From contig CAZQCF010000005.1 in NCBI GenBank assembly GCA_964592235.1, positions 79,561 through 143,560 on the forward strand: 64,000 bases of DNA, given 5' to 3'. The position numbers and the translations under genes were made by a program. This document shows positions 25,287 to 34,402 of this stretch, one piece after another. Under the pieces are notes generated by a model. It was given only the letters and a program-made list of their open reading frames with translations. It made no database searches and was not told the DNA's origin. Position 1 is the first letter of the stretch; every line of letters begins with the position of its first letter. The stretch comes from PLA3 sp964592235 (GTDB taxonomy: Bacteria; Planctomycetota; Phycisphaerae; UBA1845; UTPLA1).

Positions 25287-26507
25287 CTACTGCGCCGCCG
25301 CGCGCCGCAGCGGCATCGTCATGCAGCGCGGACCGCCCAGGCCGCGGACCAGCTCCGAGCCGGAAATCTTCAGCACGTTCACGCCGGCCGACTCCATCGC
25401 CGCGATCGTGCGGACGTTGCGCCGATAGGTGCAGGCGACACCGGGAGCGATCGCAAGGATGTTCGTGCCGTCGGTGCGTTGTTCGCGATTGGCGAAGTGT
25501 TCATCACCGCCGCCGGTGCGAATGATGCGAAGCTCGCGGCCGAACTCGTCGCTCAAGATTTCCTTCAGCGATCGCGATTCAGCCTTTTCCACAATTCCGC
25601 CGCTGCCGTCGGTGGCGATCTGCGTGATGGGCATGGCCCGCTCCATGATGCCCGGGTACCAGACGACCACGCCGAGATCGACAATTGTAAAGACCGTGTC
25701 GAGATGCATGAACGTCCGCTCGGTCGGGATCGGAATCTCGTAGAAGCGTTTGGCATGCCCGCCGGCGAAGGCCTTGCGCGCCAGCGCCTTGATCGTCTCG
25801 CTGCGTGTCCGCTCACTGACGCCGACCAGCACGGCTTCTTCGTTGATGACGATCACGTCGCCGCCTTCGATCGTGAAGGGGCGATCCTCCAGCGGGAACT
25901 GCGAGCCGCCGTAGGCGATGGTGTGGCCCGCGAACTCGGGGTGATGTTCCAGCACCGCGCGCACCAGCAGCGTCTCCCGCACGCGCTCGGTGTAGTGCAT
26001 CTTGCAACTGACGACGCAGCGATTGACCACGACGGCCGGGTCGCGGCTGAAATAGGCGTTGGGGATCGGCGGCAGGATGAACGTGGTGCGGACTGCTCCA
26101 TCCAGCACAGTGCGACCGGTCAGCTCCGCGTACTCGCCATGTGTTAGCCCGCGGAAGAGGATTCGCACGAGCACATCGTCGGGTGTGCGCGCGGGATCGA
26201 GCAGATCGGGCGAGATGGCCGGCGACTGGGCGGCCATGCAAACTTGCTCGACGATCTTGGCTTTGATGAGCGGCTGCCCGCGAAACAGCTCCAGGAGTAA
26301 CGCTTCGAGGTACAGAACGCGGATGTCATGATCGATCATCTCACCAACAAACTCGTCGTGCTCCTCCTGCATGCCGGTGAGGAAGGGGATGTCCTCGAAG
26401 AGATACTTTTTCATGTTCTCGTGGGTCAGCCGGTCGATTTCGTCGCCGGGCCGATGGACGAGCACGGTTTCGAGCTTGGCGTATTCGTTTGGAATGTAGA
26501 GTTGCAT
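25287..26507 (-). CDS. arcA: Arginine deiminase
   Basis: 406 residues, the usual length. Hydrolyses arginine to citrulline and ammonia. The guanidino-modifying-enzyme signatures are visible: MQLYIPNEYAKLETVLVHRP at the start, NAYFSRDPAVVV (the FTRDP-type motif), the histidine and aspartate in FMHLDTVFTIVD, and the nucleophilic cysteine in GGPRCMTMPL near the end. Ornithine carbamoyltransferase and carbamate kinase, which complete the pathway, are not in the window, so this is not a classical arcABC operon. It is divergent from the dihydropyrimidinase gene. Confidence 0.95.
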   Translation of the reverse strand: MQLYIPNEYAKLETVLVHRPGDEIDRLTHENMKKYLFEDIPFLTGMQEEHDEFVGEMIDHDIRVLYLEALLLELFRGQPLIKAKIVEQVCMAAQSPAISPDLLDPARTPDDVLVRILFRGLTHGEYAELTGRTVLDGAVRTTFILPPIPNAYFSRDPAVVVNRCVVSCKMHYTERVRETLLVRAVLEHHPEFAGHTIAYGGSQFPLEDRPFTIEGGDVIVINEEAVLVGVSERTRSETIKALARKAFAGGHAKRFYEIPIPTERTFMHLDTVFTIVDLGVVVWYPGIMERAMPITQIATDGSGGIVEKAESRSLKEILSDEFGRELRIIRTGGGDEHFANREQRTDGTNILAIAPGVACTYRRNVRTIAAMESAGVNVLKISGSELVRGLGGPRCMTMPLRRAAAQ

Positions 26508-26538
26508 GGGTAATTCGCGCTAATTGCCTGTCGCTGCT

Positions 26539-26547
26539 TGGTATACA
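26539..26547 (+). promoter_or_regulatory. Extended -10 promoter candidate for dihydropyrimidinase
   Basis: TGG-TATACA: a TGn extension directly before a five-of-six -10 box (TATACA 26542-26547), about 150 nt upstream of the dihydropyrimidinase start and inside the divergent intergenic region with arcA. Confidence 0.4.
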
Positions 26548-26700
26548 GTCTATTCGGCCGCATTGTAGGGGCCGATGCAGGAGTTCGGAAGCGGAGCTAC
26601 GAGGGCGGCTTGTCGAGGGCCGTGCCTGCTTTACCCGCGGCTCGGCGCGCGTCACAATAGCGGGTCTGCGAGTGATCCATCTCCTGGAGGGGAGCGCCCC

Positions 26701-28104
26701 ATGCGATTTGACACCATCATTGCCAACGGCACCGTCGTCAACGCCAACAAAACCTCGAAAGCCGACGTGGGCATCATCGGCGAGACCATCGCACAGGTGG
26801 ACAAGGGCCTGGCGAAGAAGGCCGCCGCGGACGGCACGCGCATCATCGATGCGACGGGTTGTTACGTCATTCCCGGCGGCATCGACGTACACGTGCACCT
26901 CGCGCTGCCGTTCTGCGGCACGACCTCGTCGGATGACTACAACACCGGAACACGGGCCGCGGCGCGCGGCGGCGTGACAAGCGTGATCGACTTCGCTATC
27001 CCTTACGCCGGCGAATCGCTGCAACAGGCCGTCGACAACTGGATGGCCAAGGCCGACGGCAAGGCGTGCGTGGATTACACGTTTCACGTCGCGCTGACCG
27101 ACTGGAAGCGGCACCGCGGCGAAATGGCCGACTTGGTGAAAAAGGGCTTCCCGACGTTCAAACAGTTTATGATCTACGCGCGTGAGGGGTGGCAGGCCGA
27201 CGACGCCGCGATTTTCGGGGCGCTGGAGCAGGTACGCGATCTGAACGGCATGTTGCTGATTCACGCCGAGAGCAGCCGCGTGCTGGATGAGCTGATCGAA
27301 CGGCATCACACCGAAGACGAGATGCGCAAACTCGGAGCGCGGCTGCACGGCATCACGCGGCCGAACTTCATCGAGGCCGAGGCGATCCAGCGGGCGGTGA
27401 CCTGGGCCGAGGCGACGGGCGGGCGGCTCTACATCGTGCACATGTCAACGGCGGAGGGGACGGACATCATCCGGGCGGCGCACAAGCGCGGGCTGGACAA
27501 CGTCTTCGCCGAGACGTGCGCGCAGTACCTGGTGCTGGATGATTCGCTGTTCGCCGAACCGGACGGGCACCTGTATGCATGTTGCCCGCAGATCAAGAAG
27601 AAGAGCGATCAGAAGCGGCTGTGGAAGGGCCTGGCGAGCGATACCGTCTGCGTTGTCAGCACCGACACGTGCACGTTCACGCGCGAGCAGAAGGCGATGT
27701 GGCAGGGCGACTGGACAAAGATCCCGATGGGGCTGCCGGGGCTGGAGACTTTATTGCCGATTGTCTATACCCACGGCGTGCAGAAGGGCAAGCTTACCAT
27801 GCAGGAGTTTGTTGACAAGGTGAGTCACAGCCCGGCGAAGATCATGGGCCTGGGCGATCGCAAGGGCGCCATCAAGAAGGGCTACGACGCCGACATCGCG
27901 ATCCTTCATCCCAAGCATCGCATCGAAGTGAAGCCGTCGGAGATGGAGACCAACGCCGACTGGTCGCCCTACGAAGGCTGGAAGCTGGCGGGATTCTCGC
28001 GGACGACGCTGTCGCGCGGGCGCGTGATCGTGGATGACTACAAGTTCTGTGGCCAGAACGGCTGGGGCAAATGGCTGCGGCGCGAGTCGGCGGGCGTGGT
28101 CTAG
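26701..28104 (+). CDS. hydA: Dihydropyrimidinase / D-hydantoinase
   Basis: 467 residues from ATG 26701 with TGGAGGGG just upstream. A cyclic-amidohydrolase TIM barrel: metal ligands in GGIDVHVHL, the carboxylated lysine in FPTFKQFMIY, histidines in LLIHAES and LYIVHMST, and the catalytic aspartate region VVSTDTCTF. It opens dihydropyrimidines or hydantoins to N-carbamoyl amino acids. Length and motif order fit dihydropyrimidinase better than allantoinase or dihydroorotase. The other pyrimidine-degradation genes are not nearby, so substrate preference remains open. The gene symbol is by family. Confidence 0.9.
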   Translation: MRFDTIIANGTVVNANKTSKADVGIIGETIAQVDKGLAKKAAADGTRIIDATGCYVIPGGIDVHVHLALPFCGTTSSDDYNTGTRAAARGGVTSVIDFAIPYAGESLQQAVDNWMAKADGKACVDYTFHVALTDWKRHRGEMADLVKKGFPTFKQFMIYAREGWQADDAAIFGALEQVRDLNGMLLIHAESSRVLDELIERHHTEDEMRKLGARLHGITRPNFIEAEAIQRAVTWAEATGGRLYIVHMSTAEGTDIIRAAHKRGLDNVFAETCAQYLVLDDSLFAEPDGHLYACCPQIKKKSDQKRLWKGLASDTVCVVSTDTCTFTREQKAMWQGDWTKIPMGLPGLETLLPIVYTHGVQKGKLTMQEFVDKVSHSPAKIMGLGDRKGAIKKGYDADIAILHPKHRIEVKPSEMETNADWSPYEGWKLAGFSRTTLSRGRVIVDDYKFCGQNGWGKWLRRESAGVV

Positions 28105-28115
28105 CGCCGTCCAAA

Positions 28116-28138
28116 CCGAGCGCGACCGTCAGGGAGCG
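28116..28138 (+). repeat. Solitary copy of the REP unit that flanks the RAYT gene
   Basis: CCGAG-CGCGACCGTCAGGGAGCG matches the 24-bp unit at 45638-45661 except for one missing C. It lies 11 nt after the dihydropyrimidinase stop, a typical REP position. Confidence 0.7.
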
Positions 28139-28230
28139 TCGCGCAGTGCTGGGCGTATCGAGAAACGCCGGGACCGGCCAGCTAAGTAGAACCGCAGAAA
28201 GTTTCGTAGGATGCAAAAAGGATCAACAAG

Positions 28231-28276
28231 TGTGGGACCGGCTAACAGCCCGTCCGACACAGGCTATTAGCCTGTG
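28231..28276. repeat. Tandem hairpin element
   Basis: Two adjacent palindromes. TGTGGGAC/GTCCGACA (one mismatch) encloses GGCT-AAC-AGCC (28231-28259). Then comes CACAGGCT-ATT-AGCCTGTG (28258-28276), perfect. The shared GGCT...AGCC cores suggest one mobile or dispersed unit. It lies between dihydropyrimidinase and rarA. Confidence 0.5.
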
Positions 28277-28349
28277 CCACACAAATGAACGTTTGTTCGG
28301 GTCTACTTAGCACCCATCGCCACGTCGCGGACGGGAAAGTTCTCTTTCC

Positions 28350-29684
28350 GTGGACCTGTTTCACAAACAACGCGAGGACGCCATGCGGCAAGTCAGTCCG
28401 CTGGCGGCGCGGATGCGCCCGCGATCGCTCGACGAGTTCGTCGGGCAGCGGCATTTCCTCGGACCGGGCAAGCTGCTGCGGCGATTGCTCGATGCCGATC
28501 GGCTGACCAGCGCGATCTTTTACGGCCCGCCGGGCACCGGCAAGACGACGCTGGCGAATCTCATCGCCGATCAGACGAAGGCCGCCTTCGAGGCGACCAA
28601 CGCCGCGTCAATTGGTGTGAAGGAAATCCGCGAGATCATCGGCCGTGCGAAGGAGCGCGTCCTCGGCGACGGCCGGCGGACGGTGCTGTTTCTCGACGAG
28701 ATTCATCGCTTCAACAAGGCGCAGCAGGACGTGCTGCTGGGCGACGTCGAGGCCGGCGTGGTGATTCTGATCGGCGCGACGACGGAGAATCCGTTTTTTA
28801 CGGTGAACGCGCCGCTCGTCTCGCGCAGCCAGGTGTTTCAGTTCGAGCCGCTGTCGAATGAGGACATCGTCGCGCTGCTGCATCGCGCGGCGGCGGACCC
28901 CGAGCGAGGTCTGGGCGCGCTCAAGGTGCAATTGGCGCCCGAGGCCGCCTTGTTCCTCGCGGAATCGAGCGACGGCGACGCGCGGCGGGCGCTGGGCGGG
29001 CTGGAGGTGGCGGCGCTGTCGCAGCGGGCGGGGGCGGGCGCCGGCGCGGCGACCGGGCCGCTCGTCATCACGCTCGAAATTGCGCAGGACAGCATTCAGC
29101 GCAAGGCGATTGTCTATGACACCACCGGCGACCAGCACTACGACGCCGCCAGTGCACTGATCAAATCGATGCGCGGCAGCGACCCGGACGCGACGGTTTA
29201 CTGGCTGGCCCGGATGCTGGAAGCGGGGGAAGACCCGCGGTTCCTCGCCCGGCGGATCGCCATCTGCGCCGCCGAGGACGTGGGCAACGCCGACCCGATG
29301 GCGCTGGTGCTGGCCAGCGCCGCGGTGCAGGTGACGCTGCTGGTCGGCATGCCGGAGTGCCAGTTGCCGCTGGCCCAGGCGGCGATCTACATCGCCTGCG
29401 CCCCCAAGAGCAACGCCAGCGCCATGGCGATCTGGAACGCGGGCAAAGACGTGCGCGAGGGGCGGACGATTCCCGTGCCGCGACACTTGCGTGACACGCA
29501 TTACAAAGGTTCGAAGCAGCTGGGGCACACGGGCTATCAGTATGCGCACGATGCGCCGGACGGCATCGCGGCGCAGGACTACCTCGGCGTGGACAAGACT
29601 TACTACACGCCGACCGACCGAGGCCATGAGCGCGTGATGGGAGAGTATCTGGCGAAGTTCAAGGCGCTGCGTGACGCGCAGTGA
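28350..29684 (+). CDS. rarA: Replication-associated recombination protein RarA (MgsA)
   Basis: 444 residues from GTG 28350; MDLFHKQRE then PLAARMRPRSLDEFVGQRHF is the standard family start, which fixes the start codon. AAA+ ATPase related to clamp loaders, acting at stalled replication forks. Walker A GPPGTGKTT, Walker B VLFLDEIHRFNKAQQD, sensor 1 IGATTENPFF, and the MgsA carboxy-terminal helical domain (ALIKSMRGSDPDA, RFLARRIAICAAEDVGNADP) are all present. Standalone gene. Confidence 0.95.
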   Translation: MDLFHKQREDAMRQVSPLAARMRPRSLDEFVGQRHFLGPGKLLRRLLDADRLTSAIFYGPPGTGKTTLANLIADQTKAAFEATNAASIGVKEIREIIGRAKERVLGDGRRTVLFLDEIHRFNKAQQDVLLGDVEAGVVILIGATTENPFFTVNAPLVSRSQVFQFEPLSNEDIVALLHRAAADPERGLGALKVQLAPEAALFLAESSDGDARRALGGLEVAALSQRAGAGAGAATGPLVITLEIAQDSIQRKAIVYDTTGDQHYDAASALIKSMRGSDPDATVYWLARMLEAGEDPRFLARRIAICAAEDVGNADPMALVLASAAVQVTLLVGMPECQLPLAQAAIYIACAPKSNASAMAIWNAGKDVREGRTIPVPRHLRDTHYKGSKQLGHTGYQYAHDAPDGIAAQDYLGVDKTYYTPTDRGHERVMGEYLAKFKALRDAQ

Positions 29685-29686
29685 GG

Positions 29687-29718
29687 CCCGGGGCGAGTCG
29701 GCCCGCCTTAGTTTGTCG
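29687..29718. repeat. Dispersed repeat, copy 2 (GGGCGAG...CCCGCCTT type)
   Basis: Similar to 14126-14157 over about 32 nt with a few substitutions and one length difference. It begins 2 nt after the rarA stop. Confidence 0.4.
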
Positions 29719-29764
29719 ACGACGATCACATGAACCAGAAGCATTTGACGCGTGGGAATTCGAA

Positions 29765-30058
29765 ATGCTGCTCTATGAAGTGAACGCAACGTGTGACGAT
29801 GCCGCGACGGCGGATGAGTGGGTCCGATGGATGCGCGTGAAACACCTGTGCGACGTCGTCGACGCAGGTGCGATGAGCGGGCGCGTGCTGCGAATCGACG
29901 GAACGGCGCATGCGTTCGTCGCGCAATATGAATTTGTCTCGCGTGGGGAGCTGGAGAAGTATCTCGCCAATCACGCGCCGCGGCTGCGCGCCGAGGGGCT
30001 GGAGAAGTTCGGCGAGCGCATTCAATACACGCGGCGGGTGTCCGAACTGATCGGCTGA
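29765..30058 (+). CDS. DUF4286 family protein
   Basis: 97 residues from ATG 29765 (MLLYEVNATCDDAATADEWV), the usual start of the family; the longer upstream frame crosses a repeat. VRWMRVKHLCDVVDAGAMSG and the tail LEKYLANHAPRLRAEGLEKF match DUF4286, a ferredoxin-like small protein with no known biochemical role. It converges with the ABC exporter operon, 8 nt apart. Confidence 0.8.
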   Translation: MLLYEVNATCDDAATADEWVRWMRVKHLCDVVDAGAMSGRVLRIDGTAHAFVAQYEFVSRGELEKYLANHAPRLRAEGLEKFGERIQYTRRVSELIG

Positions 30059-30066
30059 TTGCCGCG

Positions 30067-31797
30067 CTAAAACTCCTGCGATCGAAACGCCCGGCCGCCC
30101 ACGCGCATCGCCAGCCCGCACGATGCCAGGCCAAGTGTCACCATTCCGGCAAAGAGTCCGCCGCTGACGGCATCGAGCGATTCCAGGCTGCCGTTTCCGA
30201 CGAGCCGAACGCAGATGCCGCCCATCATGGCCGCATTGGCCGCCACCAGCGCCACGCTCGCGACAAGATTCACCGTGCCGCCCAGGCCCGAAGCGATCCG
30301 GCTGCTGTTTCGCTCCTGGTAGCTGGGCATCCGCGCGCCCAAGCCGATCGCCAGCCCGCACAGACCGATGCAGCTCGCCGTGACGCCGCCCAGTTGCACG
30401 CAGGCCAACGCCCACGGCAGATCCAGCGCGCGAACCGACAAGGCCGAAACAGCCAGCGCCGCCATCATCGTGATGGTCACGGCGTAAGCCAGTTTTGCCC
30501 GGAGCACGCGCGGCCGATCAAACGGGCACAGCCCCAGCAGCCACATGTTCTTGCCTTCCATGGAGATCATGGGAAAGACAAATCGACTCGTGAAAGTGGA
30601 AAGGATGAGCGTGACCGCGCCGAAGCTCAAGAAACAGATAAGAGCCTGCCACGGAAGCGAAAAGCCGTCGGGTCGCGTCGTCGGGAGATAGAAGAGATAC
30701 AGCGCGAGCAGGCCGAAGAGGATGACCAGCTGTGACCATTGCAGCGGGTCGCGCAGAAACGCTCGTACGTCCTTCAGCACCAGCCAGCGCGACGGCTCCG
30801 GCAGATAAAAGAACAGTCCGCGCGTGAGGATTGCCGAGAATCGCCCGGTGTAGCCGCGCGACCGGCTCAAGCCGCTGTGCGCATTGGCATACGCACGAAG
30901 CAGTCGCGCGCCGACGATTGTCACGGCCGCCCAACTGAAGAACAACGCCGTGGCAACCGTGATCGCGAGGTAGAACGCCGCCAGGGCGGGATGGTCTTCG
31001 ATGGCGAAACGGATCGTGTTGGTGACCCAGGTGGAGGGGAGCAGGGCAGCCTTGAGGTATTGCAGCTCGCCGAGAAAGCGGTGCAGCCATTCGTTGGAAT
31101 CGAGCGAGGAGATCGCCCAGAGCCGGCCCCACCAGAGGATGACCCCGAGCAGGACCGCGCCGCAGGAATAGATAAGTGTCTGTTTCGCAAGACGCGGCAG
31201 ATACACCGCGACGAGCAGCGCGGCGACGAGGCCCAGCGCGCCGGGAATCGGCACGAACCCGAGGAAGGCCAGCAGGAACAGGACATAGAAACGCAGCGGC
31301 AGGCCCTGCACCTGGCCGATGGCGATCATCAGGGGGATGCCGAGCAAGATGAGCGACCAACTGGAGAAGAACAGCGCTTCGAGGTACATAACGGCGACGA
31401 TGCTTCGCGGCTGCAACGGCGCCGAGAGCAGAAACGCCGGCTCGGCGCGCGCAAAGAGCGCGCCGTAGACAATGACAGCGGTTGAAAACGCCAGCAGCGC
31501 GGTCATCGCCAGAAAAAAGGCGTGGAAGACGTAGGGAATCGCGATAACGGCCTGCTGCTCAAAACGACGCAGGAAGGTAAACACGTGCGCGAAGACGGCA
31601 TAGAGCAGCAGCCAGATTACGGCGACAAAAAAAATGATAAGCAGCAGCCGCATCGGCGACTGGTCGAGCAATTGACGGACGCGGTTCCGCAGAAGAGTCG
31701 CCTTCAGGCGAATCAAGATACCGATTCCGACTTGGGCATCGACCGTGGCGCGTGGGCAGCTGACTGCGGATGCATGGCTCATGGGCAGTGGGGTCAT
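30067..31797 (-). CDS. ABC exporter membrane protein (putative ABC_export family)
   Basis: 576 residues with roughly twelve hydrophobic segments, for example LLLIIFFVAVIWLLLYAVF, VFHAFFLAMTALLAFSTAVI, VLFLLAFLGFVPIPGALGLV and LVILFGLLALYLFYLP. A cytoplasmic stretch RWLVLKDVRAFLRDPLQWSQ resembles the coupling region of the large bacterial putative ABC exporter proteins. It lies 17 nt downstream of an ABC ATPase gene in the same operon. Substrate unknown. An ATG five codons later (31782) is an alternative start. Confidence 0.8.
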   Translation of the reverse strand: MTPLPMSHASAVSCPRATVDAQVGIGILIRLKATLLRNRVRQLLDQSPMRLLLIIFFVAVIWLLLYAVFAHVFTFLRRFEQQAVIAIPYVFHAFFLAMTALLAFSTAVIVYGALFARAEPAFLLSAPLQPRSIVAVMYLEALFFSSWSLILLGIPLMIAIGQVQGLPLRFYVLFLLAFLGFVPIPGALGLVAALLVAVYLPRLAKQTLIYSCGAVLLGVILWWGRLWAISSLDSNEWLHRFLGELQYLKAALLPSTWVTNTIRFAIEDHPALAAFYLAITVATALFFSWAAVTIVGARLLRAYANAHSGLSRSRGYTGRFSAILTRGLFFYLPEPSRWLVLKDVRAFLRDPLQWSQLVILFGLLALYLFYLPTTRPDGFSLPWQALICFLSFGAVTLILSTFTSRFVFPMISMEGKNMWLLGLCPFDRPRVLRAKLAYAVTITMMAALAVSALSVRALDLPWALACVQLGGVTASCIGLCGLAIGLGARMPSYQERNSSRIASGLGGTVNLVASVALVAANAAMMGGICVRLVGNGSLESLDAVSGGLFAGMVTLGLASCGLAMRVGGRAFRSQEF

Positions 31798-31814
31798 AAT
31801 ATGCGGTGGGCGCT

Positions 31815-32609
31815 TCAGGCTCGCGGGACGACATCCGCCTCGGCCATTTCCTGTGGCTCGTCGGGACGGGTCATCTCGAGAAAAATATCTTCCAGCCGGT
31901 GCTCACGTTCGGCCCGGGCGCGCAGCTCCGCCAGCGTGCCGCAGGCGACGATCCGTCCGTGATGAATGATCGCGATCCGGTCGGCGATGGCCTCGGCCAC
32001 GTCGAGCGTGTGCGTGGACATCAGCACCGTGCGGCCCGCGTCGGCGCGCTCGCGGAACAGTTCCTTGACGGTGCGCACGGTCCGCGGGTCCAGTCCGACC
32101 ATCGGCTCATCCACGACCAGCACGGCCGGATCATGCAGGAGCGCGCCTGCCAGCGCCACCCGCTGCTTCATGCCGTGGGAGAATCCCTCCGCGAGATGAT
32201 CGGCGAAACCGACGATTTGCAGCCGCTGCATCAGCTGGGTCGAGCGCTGCGAAATCGTCGCATCGTCTAGTGCATACATCCGTCCGACGAACGAGAGAAA
32301 CTCCCGCGCGGTCAGCTTCTCATACAGAAACGGCTGATCCGGCACATACGCCAGCATCGCCTTGGCGGCTTGCGGCTCGCGCGCGATCGAGCGGCCGCAG
32401 ACCGCGATCTCGCCCTCGTCAGGCGTCAGCAGTCCGCAGAGCATTTTCATCGTGGTGGTCTTGCCCGCGCCGTTGGGACCGAGGAACGCGAGCACCTCCC
32501 CGGCCGATGCCTGAAGGCTGACACGATCCACCGCGCGCAACCGCCCGTAACACTTTGTCACGTCGCGGATATCGATGGTGATCGTGCGAGGTTCGTCCAT
32601 GGGATTCAT
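31815..32609 (-). CDS. ABC transporter ATP-binding protein (ABC-2/exporter type)
   Basis: 264 residues. Walker A GPNGAGKTT, Q-loop YVPDQPFLYEKLTAREFL, signature FSHGMKQRVALAGAL, Walker B VLVVDEPMVGLDP, H-loop MSTHTL. FSHGMKQR in place of LSGGQ is usual for daunorubicin/ABC-2-type exporters. The start overlaps the stop of the preceding gene by ATGA (32606-32609), and the permease gene follows after 17 nt, so the three genes are one transcription unit. Confidence 0.93.
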   Translation of the reverse strand: MNPMDEPRTITIDIRDVTKCYGRLRAVDRVSLQASAGEVLAFLGPNGAGKTTTMKMLCGLLTPDEGEIAVCGRSIAREPQAAKAMLAYVPDQPFLYEKLTAREFLSFVGRMYALDDATISQRSTQLMQRLQIVGFADHLAEGFSHGMKQRVALAGALLHDPAVLVVDEPMVGLDPRTVRTVKELFRERADAGRTVLMSTHTLDVAEAIADRIAIIHHGRIVACGTLAELRARAEREHRLEDIFLEMTRPDEPQEMAEADVVPRA

Positions 32610-33409
32610 CGGCCCCCGCGGCGACGCGATCGATCGCGCGCTTCTTTCCGGGGGGTTGACACGCGCGTCAGCGTCATGGCTGCTTTGCGCGCAGCGGCGT
32701 CATACGGCTCATCGAGCAGAATCCACTTGCCCAGGAACGGCAGCGTGACTTCCTGGCGAAGGATGCGGCCCTCGTCATCGGCCCAGGCGACCGCTCCGCG
32801 CGTTTCGATTCGAAAGCACTCCAGCTCTATGCCATTGATAGACTGCTGTTCCCGTCGCGTCACGCGCGCCAACTCGGTCTGGAACTCCATCGCCTCGCCC
32901 TTGAGCAACGCCAGCGGGTCGAGAAGTCGCAGCCGCCAGCTCTGGCCGACATGCAGCTTGCCCATGTGCGTGAACGGGCGAAGCGTTTCGCTCAAGACGC
33001 TCGACGTGCGCCCGTCGAACGGCACGGTCATCGTCGAATCGCCCAGCCGCACCGTACAGGCGAAGTCGGTTCCGAATCGCTCGGCCGAGACGCGCACGGG
33101 CATCGGCCCGCCCGTAACGTTGAGTTTGAAGTCATCAAGCGTGTTATCGCCGCTGAACGTGACGACGGTTTCCAATAGCAGCGGACCGGAAAAGGGCGCA
33201 AGCCCCGTCACCTTGCCGATGTCGAGCTGGGAGAGGTTGTACACCGTAGTGATGTCGGCCGTCGGCGTGGCCGTGACCCAGGTCGTGCCGACGCGATCGC
33301 CGCGTTCGTTGAAGATGCCGGTTTGGAAGTCTCCCGCGCGCAGGGCGCGGCCTGGCGAGTCTTCGGCGAGCCAATAGGGCAGCACATCGCGATGGACCAA
33401 TGCCGCCAT
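32606..33409 (-). CDS. Membrane-anchored protein of unknown function, first gene of the exporter operon
   Basis: 267 residues from ATG 33409, but the frame is open upstream and reads ISANRTIGLLLGITWTLAMA before and through this ATG, a good single membrane anchor. No ATG, GTG or TTG opens that extension; an ATT at 33461-33463 has GAGGG six nt before it. The rest is beta-rich (VYNLSQLDIGKVTGLAPFSG, LRLLDPLALLKGEAMEF) with no recognised family; it could be a periplasmic accessory of the exporter. It overlaps the ATPase gene by 4 nt. Confidence 0.7.
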   Translation of the reverse strand: MAALVHRDVLPYWLAEDSPGRALRAGDFQTGIFNERGDRVGTTWVTATPTADITTVYNLSQLDIGKVTGLAPFSGPLLLETVVTFSGDNTLDDFKLNVTGGPMPVRVSAERFGTDFACTVRLGDSTMTVPFDGRTSSVLSETLRPFTHMGKLHVGQSWRLRLLDPLALLKGEAMEFQTELARVTRREQQSINGIELECFRIETRGAVAWADDEGRILRQEVTLPFLGKWILLDEPYDAAARKAAMTLTRVSTPRKEARDRSRRRGGR

Positions 33410-33685
33410 GGCGAGCGTCCAGGTGATGCCGAGCAGCAGCCCGATGGTTCGATTCGCGGAAATGACCAGCCCTCGCGGAGGTAGAGCCTCGGATTGCCAG
33501 CGCCCTCATGCGCCACGGTCGCCATTGGATTCTATGGAGCATCGGGCGAAGGGGTCAATTCTCTCGTGGCTCGACCGCTTCGCTATTCCATGCGTGAGGG
33601 CGGATTCGTGCGGTCGCTTGGCTCGCATCGTCGGCCCGCCGCGGTGACAATCCACGAGCGGCGATCCATGGAGGAACGCAATCGA

Positions 33686-34402
33686 ATGATGCAAAGTCTC
33701 CCGAACTGGATTCGCCGCAGCGCCTGGCGAACATACGCCGCGCTCGCGTTGCTCGGGGCGCTGGGCGTTACCGCGGCCGGTGCCTTCGCGCTGCTGCGCA
33801 CGCCGTCGTGGTACGCGCCACCGGAAATCGCGACGGACCAGCGCCAACGGGTGCGCAACAATCTCGTCGATGCCGAGCAGCGGTTCACCGAGAGCCTTCG
33901 CGCCGGACAGCCATTTGTCTATCACCTGGACGCCGAGAGCGTGAATCGATGGATCGCCATGCGGCGCGAGATCTACCCGCTGCTGGACAGCCTGACTCCG
34001 CCCGAACTGGCCGCGCCGTTTGTGGTCCTTGAAAAGGGCGAGGTGACCGTTGCCGGTCGGTACAAACTGGGCGGTGTGCAGGTCATCGTGTCGCTTGATT
34101 TCTCGGTGGGATTCCGCGATGGCGCGATCGAGATTCGCGCGCTCGCGACGCGCTGCGGATCGGCGCGCATTCCGTTTGACTTGAACCGCCTGGGTTTGGA
34201 TCGCGCCGTCAACCATGCCGAGGGCAAGCTCTGGCCCGGCAGCCCGCGGATCAAGGGCGACCTCGTGACCGGGCTGCGCGTTGACGCCGAAGGATGGTGG
34301 AAAAACGGCGGGATGGCGTACCGCGTCACCGATCTGATTGTCGAACCCGGGCGGATCAGCATCATGGTGCAGCCGCTTGGCCGACGACCTCCCCCGCGCT
34401 AG
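33686..34402 (+). CDS. Signal-anchored protein of unknown function
   Basis: About 238 residues from ATG 33686, using the GGAGGAA upstream; ATG 33668 is an alternative. One hydrophobic helix (TYAALALLGALGVTAAGAFALL) is followed by a soluble domain: YHLDAESVNRWIAMR, ELAAPFVVLEKGEVTVAGRY and VIVSLDFSVGFRDGAIEIR. This could be a lipid- or hydrophobic-ligand-binding beta fold outside the membrane, but no family is recognised. It is divergent from the exporter operon, and its stop overlaps the opposite gene's stop as CTAG (34399-34402). Confidence 0.65.
   Translation: MMQSLPNWIRRSAWRTYAALALLGALGVTAAGAFALLRTPSWYAPPEIATDQRQRVRNNLVDAEQRFTESLRAGQPFVYHLDAESVNRWIAMRREIYPLLDSLTPPELAAPFVVLEKGEVTVAGRYKLGGVQVIVSLDFSVGFRDGAIEIRALATRCGSARIPFDLNRLGLDRAVNHAEGKLWPGSPRIKGDLVTGLRVDAEGWWKNGGMAYRVTDLIVEPGRISIMVQPLGRRPPPR

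Noticed and set aside
25176..26147. 323-codon plus-strand frame over arginine deiminase
   Set aside because: Antisense of a gene with full catalytic motifs; no own motifs.
28608..30134. 508-codon minus-strand frame across rarA
   Set aside because: Antisense shadow; composition dominated by Arg, His and Val with no domain.
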